This document shows, piece after piece, positions 6,719 to 15,584 of a stretch of 64,000 nucleotides of DNA. This DNA is from Candidatus Cacconaster scatequi. Lineage in GTDB: Bacteria; Bacteroidota; Bacteroidia; Bacteroidales; UBA932. The notes under the pieces were generated by a model. It had not been told where the DNA came from, did not search any database, and saw nothing but the letters and a program-made list of their open reading frames with translations. The position numbers were made by a program, and so were the translations under genes. The stretch covers positions 1 through 64,000 of the forward strand of contig JAGHTO010000058.1 of the NCBI GenBank assembly GCA_018065305.1. The letters are read 5' to 3'. The first letter of the stretch is position 1; every line of letters starts with the position of its first letter.

Positions 6719-8638
6719 ATGAAAAGAACGACTCTGATTCTGGGATTCCTGACAGGACTCCTCTGTTTCTCATTCAACTGCAAGGCAGGTACCGACACCC
6801 GGGTCCTTCTCGACAGCACCGCTGTCAGAATGTTCCAGGACGGGTCCGGGATATTCAACATATATAAAAAAGTCTCTGTCCTTACCCCGCAGGGAGCATT
6901 GTCTTACAGAGTGCTCAAATATGATTATGACCCTCTGACTGCCAATGCCGCCTTCAAATATGCAGTCGTACGCCACAAGGACGGGACCGTAGACTCCATA
7001 CGTGTCAGCCGGACGCTTGACTATGCAGCGCCCGCACACATGATTTATTGGGGTGCGAGACAGATAATGCTTCAGATCGGAGCTCTCAAAGTCGGAGACA
7101 CGTTGGAATACGAAATAGAAAAGAGCGGTTTCTCATACGCACTGCTTGCGGGTGAAGGCAACGCGGACGGAAGATTCACCCCTCCGATGAAGGGGGAATT
7201 CTATGATATAGTCCCCTTCTGGGTAACGGAGCCGACAGACCGCAAGGTTTATCGTCTATATGCACCCCAATCAAAGGAGCTGCAGTTCCAGTTCTATAAC
7301 GGAGAGTGCAATTCGTCGGTCAGGTTCACCCCTGACGGCGGAAGAATTTACTCCTTTGCCGTAAATGACGCAAAGCCCTTCAACTCCGAACCCGGAATGG
7401 CCGACCTGTATGACGTCGCCCCGAAGCTGCTGCTGAGCACCACCCGGCAATGGAAAGAGAAATCACTGTGGTTCCACGGAATCAACGAGGATTACGGCAG
7501 TTTCTCCCCCACTCCGGAGGCTGAAAACCTTGTCAAAGAGATACTCAAGGGCAAAAAGGGCGAAATGGAGATAATCTCCACCCTGACGCACTGGGTGGCG
7601 GACAACATCCGCTATGCCGGAATCTCGATGGGAGAAGGTGAGGGTTACACGCTCCATCCTCTCAAAATGAACCTCGCAGATCGCTGCGGCGTGTGCAAGG
7701 ATATCGCAGGAACCCTCATCGGACTGCTCAGGATAGCCGGTTTTGAGGCATATCCGGCTATGACAATGGCCGGAAGCCGCATCGAAAGCATCCCGGCCGA
7801 CCATTTCAACCATTGCGTGGTTGTAGTCAAACTGAAGGACGGAAAATATATGCCTCTAGATCCCACATGGGTGCCCTTTACAAGGGAACTATGGAGCAGT
7901 GCGGAACAACAGCAGAATTACCTTCCCGGCATACCCGAAGGGTCGGAACTTCTGGAAACGCCTGTTGTAGCAGCCGAAAAGAATCCCATAAACATCGAAT
8001 CCAACAATATTCTTGATGAAAACGGCACCCTTCACGGCACATTCAAAATCACCGCAGAAGGCTGGGCCGACAAAAGTATAAGAAGCATTTTCACGAGAAA
8101 TGACCACAGGGAGTGGAACACCCTGCTTGAAAAAGAACTGTTGGCAATCTCTCCGAAAGCAAAAATAATTTCCGTATCATACGGAAAAAATCCCCTTGAT
8201 TACCAGGCCAATCCCGTGTCGATTACCTACAAGTTCGAAATTCCCGACTATGCAGTGGTCGGAGATGGCGAACTGGCATTCAAGCCTGTGACGGCAAGCG
8301 GAATTTTCAACCGTGTATTCTCCTTCCGCACGCTCGGGGCCTACGAAGGAGACCGCAATTACAGTTTCAAATGCGATATTGCGAAACTTGTCACCGTCAC
8401 GGAAGATACTGTCGTGCCTAAAGGATATCTCCTTGAAGGGGGATCCCGCAAACAAAAGAGCGGCGGCACCGACACGTGGTCGGAGAACAGCCTGTCACAA
8501 AATTATGCCGGCCTGCATCTCAAACAGAAGATACGTCTTGGCAAGCGCGTTTACAAAGCGGAAGACTGGAGTGATTTCCGCGCGGCCGTAACAAATTACA
8601 ACGACTACTGCAATTGGATAATCATGAAAAAGAGATAG
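6719..8638 (+). CDS. Exported DUF3857/transglutaminase-like protein
   Basis: 639 aa. Signal peptide at 1-23 ending near CKAG. An N-terminal DUF3857 domain (about 40-200) is followed by a transglutaminase-like core (about 270-390) with the catalytic set visible: Cys326 in GVCKD, His365 in FNHC and Asp381 in LDPTW. A C-terminal beta region resembles DUF2569/Ig-like extensions of this family. Such proteins are periplasmic or outer-surface in Bacteroidales; the substrate is unknown. It starts 10 bases after the tandem FKBP gene and ends 2 bases before the next DUF3857 gene. Confidence 0.88.
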   Translation: MKRTTLILGFLTGLLCFSFNCKAGTDTRVLLDSTAVRMFQDGSGIFNIYKKVSVLTPQGALSYRVLKYDYDPLTANAAFKYAVVRHKDGTVDSIRVSRTLDYAAPAHMIYWGARQIMLQIGALKVGDTLEYEIEKSGFSYALLAGEGNADGRFTPPMKGEFYDIVPFWVTEPTDRKVYRLYAPQSKELQFQFYNGECNSSVRFTPDGGRIYSFAVNDAKPFNSEPGMADLYDVAPKLLLSTTRQWKEKSLWFHGINEDYGSFSPTPEAENLVKEILKGKKGEMEIISTLTHWVADNIRYAGISMGEGEGYTLHPLKMNLADRCGVCKDIAGTLIGLLRIAGFEAYPAMTMAGSRIESIPADHFNHCVVVVKLKDGKYMPLDPTWVPFTRELWSSAEQQQNYLPGIPEGSELLETPVVAAEKNPINIESNNILDENGTLHGTFKITAEGWADKSIRSIFTRNDHREWNTLLEKELLAISPKAKIISVSYGKNPLDYQANPVSITYKFEIPDYAVVGDGELAFKPVTASGIFNRVFSFRTLGAYEGDRNYSFKCDIAKLVTVTEDTVVPKGYLLEGGSRKQKSGGTDTWSENSLSQNYAGLHLKQKIRLGKRVYKAEDWSDFRAAVTNYNDYCNWIIMKKR

Positions 8639-8640
8639 CG

Positions 8641-10107
8641 ATGAAAAAAGCTTGTATTACCATATTTTTCTCCGTATTGTCAATCAGTCTGAGCCTTGCA
8701 GCCCCGAAGGATTGGGATGCGGCATACAACCACATTTCCAAGGAATATAATCTCAATTCCGACGGGTCGCAATCCTGCCGGACAGTCGAGGAAATGACAT
8801 TCTATTCATATCACGCGATTCACGACCTGTATGGTGAGACCTTCATAGACTACAATCCCCAATGGCAGGATCTTGTCATAAATTCCTCATACACGAAAAA
8901 AGCGGACGGAACAATCGTGATGACTCCCGAGAACGCTTTTGTCGAGACACTTCCCAAATTCGCGGAAAACGCCCCGGCACACAACTCTCTTATAAGACTG
9001 GTCGTAGTACATACCGGCCTTGAACCAGGCTGCACGACATATCTTGACTATACAATAATCTCCAAGACGGGATATCTTCCGGAACTGGACATCATCACCC
9101 CGGTGGAGTACAAGTCTCCCATTACGGAGTTCACCGTCAGCATCACCATCCCTCAGGAGAAAAACCTCAGGTACTCATTTTCAGGAACCGGTCCGGAACC
9201 GGCCGTGAGAACTTCAACCGGCAAGACAACCTATTTATGGACACTCAAGAATCTGGAGGCAGAGTCTTCAGATCCCGGCGATTATAAGAAATCATTGTTC
9301 ACCGCCTCCACTTTTGAATCCAAAGAGTCCGCATTTGCGTTTCTGTCATCCCAGTTCGCCAAAACGGGAGAGATAGACAGCACAACAATGGCTTCAATCG
9401 AGACAAAAGGGTCGGAGAGCAGTAAAATGATGTCCGTAAGCAGATTCCTGGGTGAACGGTTCTCGATTGTCCCGATTCCGTTGGAAGCGGCAGGATACAG
9501 GTTCAGGAGCATTGGCGACATCCTGAAAAGTGCCTATGTCACCACGGATGAGAGGGAGATGGTCAGATGCGCCCTTCTGAATGCAGTAGGGGTGAAAGCC
9601 GAGGTTGTTCCGGTATATTCATGTGAGCCTGTCGGTCTTGCCTCAATCAGAAGCCTGAGGACCGATGCCGTTTCGGAGATAGGAATATCTTCATTCGAGA
9701 GGAAATTCAGCACAAAGCTGAAATATGGAGAAGCTGACCTGGCGAACGGATATCTCGTCGTTGACCTTCCTTTTGAAAACAGGGCATTCAACGGGAAGCC
9801 GTACTCCACCTACCCTTCGACGAGAAGCCACGACCTGAATCTTCGCAGAAGTTACAATGAAGTACACGAATATGAAATAACCCTTGAAGACGGACTGACT
9901 CCCTCAGGCTTGGAAAATATGCAGATAAACATATCGAACGATGCCGGCTACTGCAACGTAAAAGTCGGCAGAACCGGCAACGTCATAACCGTCACAAGGA
10001 CAATTGAAATCTACAAGGACACGATTGCTCCGGCTGAATATGCAGCATTCCGGGAACTGATTGCATCCTGGATTACCGCAAAGCGGTTTATTGTAAGGAA
10101 GCCATAA
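8641..10107 (+). CDS. Exported DUF3857 protein with degenerate transglutaminase domain
   Basis: 488 aa from the ATG at 8641, which directly follows the upstream stop and begins a signal peptide (1-20, ending SLAAP). It has a DUF3857 domain (about 45-190) and a shorter second domain. Where active relatives have a GxCxDKA motif, this protein reads RSIGDILKSAYVTTDE with no Cys, so catalysis by a Cys triad looks lost. It is paired with the intact paralogue just upstream. A partner or regulatory role is inference. Its 3' end overlaps the convergent adk by 20 bases. Confidence 0.8.
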   Translation: MKKACITIFFSVLSISLSLAAPKDWDAAYNHISKEYNLNSDGSQSCRTVEEMTFYSYHAIHDLYGETFIDYNPQWQDLVINSSYTKKADGTIVMTPENAFVETLPKFAENAPAHNSLIRLVVVHTGLEPGCTTYLDYTIISKTGYLPELDIITPVEYKSPITEFTVSITIPQEKNLRYSFSGTGPEPAVRTSTGKTTYLWTLKNLEAESSDPGDYKKSLFTASTFESKESAFAFLSSQFAKTGEIDSTTMASIETKGSESSKMMSVSRFLGERFSIVPIPLEAAGYRFRSIGDILKSAYVTTDEREMVRCALLNAVGVKAEVVPVYSCEPVGLASIRSLRTDAVSEIGISSFERKFSTKLKYGEADLANGYLVVDLPFENRAFNGKPYSTYPSTRSHDLNLRRSYNEVHEYEITLEDGLTPSGLENMQINISNDAGYCNVKVGRTGNVITVTRTIEIYKDTIAPAEYAAFRELIASWITAKRFIVRKP

Positions 10108-10666
10108 GGTCAAGCACTTTGGCTCTGTTGACCTCTATGGTCGCCCCGTCGCCGAATATCTGGTGATACTTCCCGTTTTTCTTGTAGTACTCGATAAGAG
10201 GTTCCGTCTGGGCGTGGTAGGTGGCTATCCTGTTGGATATCGTCGCTTCGGAAGCATCATCGGCACGGCCTTCCACTGCCGCCCTCTTAGCGATTCTTTC
10301 CCTGATGACATCATCGGATATCATTATCGAGACAACTGCGGACACCTCTTCACCGCGTGAAGCCAAAATCTTGTCCAGAGCCTCGGCCTGAGCAATTGTA
10401 CGGGGAAAACCGTCAAGCAGGAATCCGTCCACTCCCTTTACGGTATTGAACACGGATTCTATCATTCCCTCGACAATCTCATCCGGCACAAGGGCTCCCG
10501 CATCAATCAATGCCTTCGCCTGAAGTCCGAGAGGAGAACCGGCGGAAATCTCAGCCCTGAGAAGTTCACCCGTAGACACGTGCTTCAGATTGTATTTTTC
10601 AGAAATGGCACCTGCGTGGGTACCTTTGCCGGCACCCGGGGGGCCGAAAAGAATGTAATATTTCAT
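10088..10666 (-). CDS. adk: Adenylate kinase
   Basis: 192 aa from the ATG at 10666 (a TTG at 10693 is less likely because it lies in a structured leader). P-loop GPPGAGKGT at 8-16, AMP site STGELLR, LDGFPRT, and the LID region reduced to EGRADD, typical of the short non-zinc form. It converts AMP + ATP to 2 ADP in the cytosol. The 27 bases before the ATG form one arm of a long inverted repeat whose other arm follows the hpt stop. Confidence 0.95.
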   Translation of the reverse strand: MKYYILFGPPGAGKGTHAGAISEKYNLKHVSTGELLRAEISAGSPLGLQAKALIDAGALVPDEIVEGMIESVFNTVKGVDGFLLDGFPRTIAQAEALDKILASRGEEVSAVVSIMISDDVIRERIAKRAAVEGRADDASEATISNRIATYHAQTEPLIEYYKKNGKYHQIFGDGATIEVNRAKVLDLMASLQ

Positions 10667-10670
10667 CTTC

Positions 10671-10833
10671 AGAAGCTGTTTGAAATGGTTCACGAAAATT
10701 ATTATAGATTATTTTTCAGTAGATTTTTTGATGATTTGATGGCGCAATGTGGTTCCATTGCGACTGAAAAGCATCGGAAAATATGCGAAAAAGAAGCATA
10801 AGTATTGAAGTTAATCATTTCAAAACAGCTTCT
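10671..10833. repeat. Structured intergenic element with long inverted repeat between hpt and adk
   Basis: AGAAGCTGTTTGAAATG (10671-10687) is complementary to CATTTCAAAACAGCTTCT (10816-10833) with a single extra A: 17 of 18 positions. An internal perfect hairpin CGCAATG/CATTGCG lies at 10743-10762. The left arm abuts the adk start region and the right arm overlaps the first base of the hpt stop. No open reading frame of note lies inside. It may be a palindromic repeat element or a leader structure masking the adk ribosome-binding region. Confidence 0.6.
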
Positions 10834-11372
10834 CAATCTAGGATATAAATGTCTTTTAGATTCCTGCCCAGCTGGTCATAATCAAGCCCATATCCAACGA
10901 TGAACTTGTCTTCGACCTCCATTGCCACATAATCGATATCAATCGGCTGGTGATATACCGCAGGCTTGAGAAGCAAGGTACAATACCGCACCTCCCTGGC
11001 CCCTGCCTCAACCATTGCCTGAGCAAGATCGACAATGGTGTTACCTGTATCGACAATATCTTCAACCACAATGACGGTACGGTTCCTGACCGACCTTGCA
11101 AGGCCGAGCGTTTCACTGACAGTACCAGTGGACGACAGTCCGTTGTATGAAGTCCGCCGTATGCAATCCAGTTCGCAATTGAAGTTGATACGCTGCATCA
11201 GCGAGGCGGTAAACATCAGAGAGCCGTTCAGGACACAGACGAATACCGGAATGTCGTTGGTATTCTTGAAGTCCCTGTTGATTTTCTCGGCCACCTTGTC
11301 AATGGCGGCTTCTATCTTTTTATTCGGTATGTACGGCACGAAATATTTGTCGTGCAGATGAATTCTAGGCAT
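10833..11372 (-). CDS. hpt: Hypoxanthine phosphoribosyltransferase
   Basis: 179 aa. The PRPP-binding motif VEDIVDTGNT is at 103-112, preceded by the flexible-loop region with LDCIRRTSYNG, and KFIVGYGLDYDQLGRN near the C-terminus binds the purine ring. It salvages hypoxanthine/guanine to IMP/GMP. It reads leftward toward adk, another purine nucleotide enzyme; the two could be cotranscribed across a 166-base structured spacer. Confidence 0.94.
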   Translation of the reverse strand: MPRIHLHDKYFVPYIPNKKIEAAIDKVAEKINRDFKNTNDIPVFVCVLNGSLMFTASLMQRINFNCELDCIRRTSYNGLSSTGTVSETLGLARSVRNRTVIVVEDIVDTGNTIVDLAQAMVEAGAREVRYCTLLLKPAVYHQPIDIDYVAMEVEDKFIVGYGLDYDQLGRNLKDIYILD

Positions 11373-11390
11373 AAATCAGAATTCTAAATG

Positions 11391-11421
11391 TTTGTCCTAA
11401 CAAAATTAATGATTATTTTTG
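11391..11421 (+). promoter_or_regulatory. Promoter of the HHH/beta-barrel gene
   Basis: TTTG (11391-11394), 19 bases, TATTTTTG (11414-11421). The start codon is at 11484, giving a leader of about 55 bases. Confidence 0.65.
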
Positions 11422-11483
11422 CGGCGTACAAAAAACTTTCGATGTAGTTTTTTGACATTTTATCAACTATCATAAAGAGGATT

Positions 11484-13037
11484 ATGAGGAGAGAGATTGC
11501 GGGGATGGGAATCCTGCTCCATTTACTGACATCACACTGTCTTTTCGGCCAGAGCGCCGACACCACATTGGCTTTGACACCCTATCAGAGACAAAGCCTG
11601 ATTGACTATTGCGAACAGTACGGCGACGTCCTGTCCGTCAGCGAACTTTCCAACGTTGACGGATTTACGGCTGACGAAGCGAAATGGCTGTGGGAGAGCG
11701 TAAAAAGCACAAAAAACAGTACCGGAAAGCATCGGACGCATTCGCTGACAGCCAAATTCAGGAAGAAATACGCTGCAGAGGGTTTCTCCATCGCTTCCAA
11801 ATATGCATATACAGGCATCAGAATCGATGCCGGGCTGACCGTTGACAACGACCCTATGGAGAAATTCCCCGATTTCGCGAGCGGTTATGTCAAATATCGG
11901 AATATAATCGCAGGCGACTATTCGGCCCGGTTCGGTCAGGGGCTGGTTCTGTGGAAAGCTTTCTCGATGAACACTATGGGAGAACCGTCGACACTGATGC
12001 ACAAGCAATCGGGATTCGCCGGGTACAGATCGACGGACGAAAGCAATTTTCTCCGCGGAGCCTGCGCCTCGGTTCACGTAGGAGACAAATGGAATTTGTC
12101 CGTACTGGGCTCGTACAAAAAGGAAAATCTCACCGCCGTTGACAGCGGCAATGTTCACGGATATGCCGCCGGGGCCAACCTGAGATATTCATCCGGCAAC
12201 CTGAGGGTCGGATTGACGGCCATCACATACGGATACGACAGGCTTATCAAGAGGAGAATCCAGGATTACAACAGGCTGCAGATTTATGACGGGTTGTGGG
12301 GCAATGCCGGAATCGACGCACTTCTCTCACTCGGCCACTGGAGGTTATTCGGAGAAGCCGCCATCGACGCCCGCGCATCACCCGCCTTACTTGCCGGAGC
12401 CATCTGGAGTCCATCCTACAATCTGGAGATGTCAGTGGTGGGGAAAGCTTTCTCCCCCTCTTATATTGCCACACATTCCATCGGAGACACTTACAACAGG
12501 TTCGGAGGGGAAGCCGCCGTAAGATATGTTTCCGGCAGGTGGAAGTTAAACTTCAACGCCGAATATTACCACCATCCCTGGTACCGGTACCAGAAGCCTG
12601 CGGGAGGCACTACATTCAAGGCGAGAGCCACCGTCCAATATACATTGAAAACAGATGCATTCATTCTGCTGCAGGCCTCATATAACGCAAAGTTCAAGTT
12701 CAGATTGCACACGTCGTTTCCGGCGGGCCCTCTGACGGCATCCTTACGGTTCGACGGCAATATGCAGGGATATGCCGCCTACGCGGAACTCTCCTACCGC
12801 AGCGGACGGTTTCAGGCTGCCGCACGCGGTACCTTCTACAATACCGGGGAGTGGGATTCCAGAGTCTGTCTGTATGAAAAGAACGTCCCAGAAAGTTTCA
12901 ACGTGGAGACATTCTACGGAAAAGGATTGGGGGCATATCTCCTGTTGAGATACACCCCCTTCAAATATCTTGATTTATGGCTGAAAGCCAGACACGACTA
13001 CTCGGCCTTCTTTATCCGGATTTTCTTTCCGGGCTGA
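11484..13037 (+). CDS. Outer membrane protein with N-terminal helix-hairpin-helix domain
   Basis: 517 aa. Signal peptide (1-22, LLHLLTSHCLFGQS). Residues about 30-75 (LTPYQRQSLIDYCEQYGDVLSVSELSNVDG split over two helices) resemble the ComEA-type helix-hairpin-helix motif. The remainder alternates aromatic and polar residues in strand-length pieces and ends with a Phe-rich strand, as in beta-barrels. This architecture is common in Bacteroidota, where it is annotated only as a helix-hairpin-helix protein; DNA uptake has been suggested by analogy but not shown. Its last 40 bases overlap the convergent mltD. Confidence 0.75.
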   Translation: MRREIAGMGILLHLLTSHCLFGQSADTTLALTPYQRQSLIDYCEQYGDVLSVSELSNVDGFTADEAKWLWESVKSTKNSTGKHRTHSLTAKFRKKYAAEGFSIASKYAYTGIRIDAGLTVDNDPMEKFPDFASGYVKYRNIIAGDYSARFGQGLVLWKAFSMNTMGEPSTLMHKQSGFAGYRSTDESNFLRGACASVHVGDKWNLSVLGSYKKENLTAVDSGNVHGYAAGANLRYSSGNLRVGLTAITYGYDRLIKRRIQDYNRLQIYDGLWGNAGIDALLSLGHWRLFGEAAIDARASPALLAGAIWSPSYNLEMSVVGKAFSPSYIATHSIGDTYNRFGGEAAVRYVSGRWKLNFNAEYYHHPWYRYQKPAGGTTFKARATVQYTLKTDAFILLQASYNAKFKFRLHTSFPAGPLTASLRFDGNMQGYAAYAELSYRSGRFQAAARGTFYNTGEWDSRVCLYEKNVPESFNVETFYGKGLGAYLLLRYTPFKYLDLWLKARHDYSAFFIRIFFPG

Positions 13038-14611
13038 AGTTTGGTCTTTGCATTCATATTGTTGAGTTTGTACAGAGAAGAGAGACTGACCCCATGCCTT
13101 GAGGCAATCTTGGAAAGAGTGTCACCCTTCTGGATTGTGTACATCACGTATCCGTCTTTTGTATTTGCGGTGGGCGTACTCTTCTGCGCTGCGGTTTCGC
13201 CATCTCCGGAGCTCACCTTCCCGGCCGAACCGCTGCCATATATGTAGAGTCTCTGCCCTACTCTGAGGTTATTGTTCTTCAAACCGTTCCATCTCTTGAT
13301 GTTGGCAACCGTGGTACGGTAGCGGCGCGCTATCGAACCCAGATTGTCACCTGATTTGACCTTATACACAACCCTCTGCCCATCACCGCCTCCGGACTCC
13401 TTGATATGCTTGATTCTGACAGGATTGAAGAAGACCGTATCCTTATATTTATATATTTCCTCCTCCTTGTCGGCAAACGCATTGGTATAAGAGTAAGGGA
13501 TTTTCAGGATATATGTCCTTTCGTTTCCGGGAATTATGTCGTGAACATACTGGGGATTGATGTCCCGCAACTGTTCCACAGGCACTCCGATGACTTCACT
13601 GATCTGGTTGAAATGGAGCATCTTATTGACGTGGAAAGTATCGACGTGTGCGGGCAATGCAATCTGGGCCGGAGTGATAGCGTGTTCCCGATAGTATTTC
13701 AAGGTGTAGAGAGCGGCTATGAAAGCAGGGAAATATCCGCGTGTCTCTCTGGGAAGATATTGATAAACGGACCAGAAATCTGTTTTGCCGCCGCTCCTGC
13801 GTATGGCCTTGTTCACGTTTCCGGTACCGCAGTTGTATGATGCAATGGCAAGTGACCAGTCACCGAATACCATATAGCTGTCACGGAGATATTTTGCGGC
13901 GGCGTGGCAGGATGCCACGGGGTCGAATCTCTCCTCAACAAATGAATTCATCGTCAGTCCGTAACTCTTCGCCGTTCCGTACATAAACTGCCACATTCCC
14001 TTCGCGCGGGCACGGGAAACGGCTTTGGGGTTGAAGGCAGACTCGATTATTGCCATACATACCAATTCCTTGGGAAGATTGTACTCATCGAAAATCTCCT
14101 CCATTATCGGACCGTAATATGAATAGAGGCCGAGAATTCTGGGCGTGATGGACAACTTCTCCGTATAAAGTATTATACTGTTCTTTACATATCTGTTGAA
14201 CTGTACCGGAATGAAAGAGCCCATATTCTCAAGTCTCCGCACATACACTGAATCAGGAATGTTGCTCACCAGGGTATCCCTGTCGATTTCCGCCATATCG
14301 ACCGCATTGACATCCATCATCTTCTGCACATAATACAGATTAAGAAGGGAATCTATATTGTCTGCATTATATTCAATCGTCTGTAAGGGCTCGGATTCAT
14401 CGTACGCATTATCATCCCCTTCTCCGTTCACAGGCTGGAGCATAGCCTGATATTCAACATACAGCGAGTCGTATGCCTTTTGCAGGGAATCAATACGAGC
14501 TTCAAGCTGGGCTACCCTGCTTCTGTTCTTGAAAAGGCGCTGGGCATAGGAGTTTTCACACAAAAACAGCAGGGCGAAAGAGGCGAGAACAAGTGTCAAT
14601 ACCTTCTTCAT
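12998..14611 (-). CDS. mltD: Membrane-bound lytic murein transglycosylase D-like, two LysM domains
   Basis: 537 aa. Signal peptide (1-23), a short coiled coil (about 30-55), then the family 23/SLT domain with catalytic Glu190 in AIIESAFNP and the motifs AKGMWQFM and ASYNCGTGNV. Two LysM peptidoglycan-binding repeats follow at about 408-455 and 490-535. It cleaves glycan strands to 1,6-anhydroMurNAc ends. It is last in the parA-parB-DUF5683-mltD operon; TGATATG spaces it one base from the DUF5683 stop. Confidence 0.92.
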   Translation of the reverse strand: MKKVLTLVLASFALLFLCENSYAQRLFKNRSRVAQLEARIDSLQKAYDSLYVEYQAMLQPVNGEGDDNAYDESEPLQTIEYNADNIDSLLNLYYVQKMMDVNAVDMAEIDRDTLVSNIPDSVYVRRLENMGSFIPVQFNRYVKNSIILYTEKLSITPRILGLYSYYGPIMEEIFDEYNLPKELVCMAIIESAFNPKAVSRARAKGMWQFMYGTAKSYGLTMNSFVEERFDPVASCHAAAKYLRDSYMVFGDWSLAIASYNCGTGNVNKAIRRSGGKTDFWSVYQYLPRETRGYFPAFIAALYTLKYYREHAITPAQIALPAHVDTFHVNKMLHFNQISEVIGVPVEQLRDINPQYVHDIIPGNERTYILKIPYSYTNAFADKEEEIYKYKDTVFFNPVRIKHIKESGGGDGQRVVYKVKSGDNLGSIARRYRTTVANIKRWNGLKNNNLRVGQRLYIYGSGSAGKVSSGDGETAAQKSTPTANTKDGYVMYTIQKGDTLSKIASRHGVSLSSLYKLNNMNAKTKLQPGKKIRIKKAE

Positions 14612-14612
14612 A

Positions 14613-15584
14613 TCAAAAAGTGAATTTAAAGTTCAATCCCATTGCCGTAGATCCGGAAGCCGGACTCTGACAGGCATATTGGGCATTCAATGGTGTTATT
14701 ATTGTCGGGGAAACCTCCAGCGAGGCGATATTGTCGCTTACGTCAAAATCGTGCATATGGGCAAAGACGTTGGCATCTATGACGTTGAGTGCATATACCA
14801 GAATGAAGGCCAGAATGGAATAGTCGCGATACCGGCGGTATGTGGTCTTGTACCACTCCGCCTGACTTGCTGTTATTCCCCCTATATATCCGGAAGACTC
14901 TTTGTTGTGGTCGACATCATATATATACTTGAATCTTCTGTAATTCATATCATTCTGATGGTAGAAGAATCCACAGGCGGCAAACCCACCGTACCAGATC
15001 GGAATCTTCCACCAGTCTCCGTTATATGCCTGACCAAGACCGGGCAGCAGGGCAGAATACAACGTGGCTTTTGCCGCAACCGGCTTCTTTACGGTGATGT
15101 CTGTCTTATAAGACACCACTCCGTCAAGAATCTGCCCCCAGTAGAACAGTCCGGCACCTATGTAACTTGCCGTACGCAAGGTCTTGTATCTGTCATCTCC
15201 TGTTTCGTGATATTTCTTGTTGAAAGCAATCCCTCCGGCAATGCCCGCCCCTATTCCACCATAAACTATCGGCAGTTTCCAGTATTGCCTGTTAAAAATC
15301 TGCGCCGAACCGGGAAGCACTGTCGTGCCAAGAGCAAGATATCCCAGCTCAAGAGTGTCCTTGCGGGTGAATCCGCGTACCATTCTCTTTATGGAAAAAC
15401 CCTGGGTCGAATCCGTCACCACCTGATTGTTGTCGGAATCCGAAGTCCCGTTGTTCACCTCGGAGCCGGGAGGGCCGAGTTGGCTGTTGCGGTTGTTGGA
15501 TGTCATCTTGTCGGTACGAAACTGAGCATCGGCACTGAAAACGATGCCGACAATCAGAATGATGGACACAAACAACCTGCGCAC
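14613..15584 (-). CDS. DUF5683 domain protein
   Basis: 323 aa. GTG start at 15584 in TAGTG, overlapping the parB stop by one base. Signal peptide (1-20, ending SADAQ). A DUF5683 domain spans about 120-290: AKATLYSALLPGLGQAYNGDWWKIPIWYGG, a hydrophobic hairpin with GLGQ, and a further membrane-active helix (YSILAFILVYALNVIDANVFAH). Length and composition suggest an envelope protein. Function is unknown, but its place between parB and mltD is a recurring Bacteroidales arrangement. Confidence 0.85.
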   Translation of the reverse strand: MRRLFVSIILIVGIVFSADAQFRTDKMTSNNRNSQLGPPGSEVNNGTSDSDNNQVVTDSTQGFSIKRMVRGFTRKDTLELGYLALGTTVLPGSAQIFNRQYWKLPIVYGGIGAGIAGGIAFNKKYHETGDDRYKTLRTASYIGAGLFYWGQILDGVVSYKTDITVKKPVAAKATLYSALLPGLGQAYNGDWWKIPIWYGGFAACGFFYHQNDMNYRRFKYIYDVDHNKESSGYIGGITASQAEWYKTTYRRYRDYSILAFILVYALNVIDANVFAHMHDFDVSDNIASLEVSPTIITPLNAQYACQSPASGSTAMGLNFKFTF

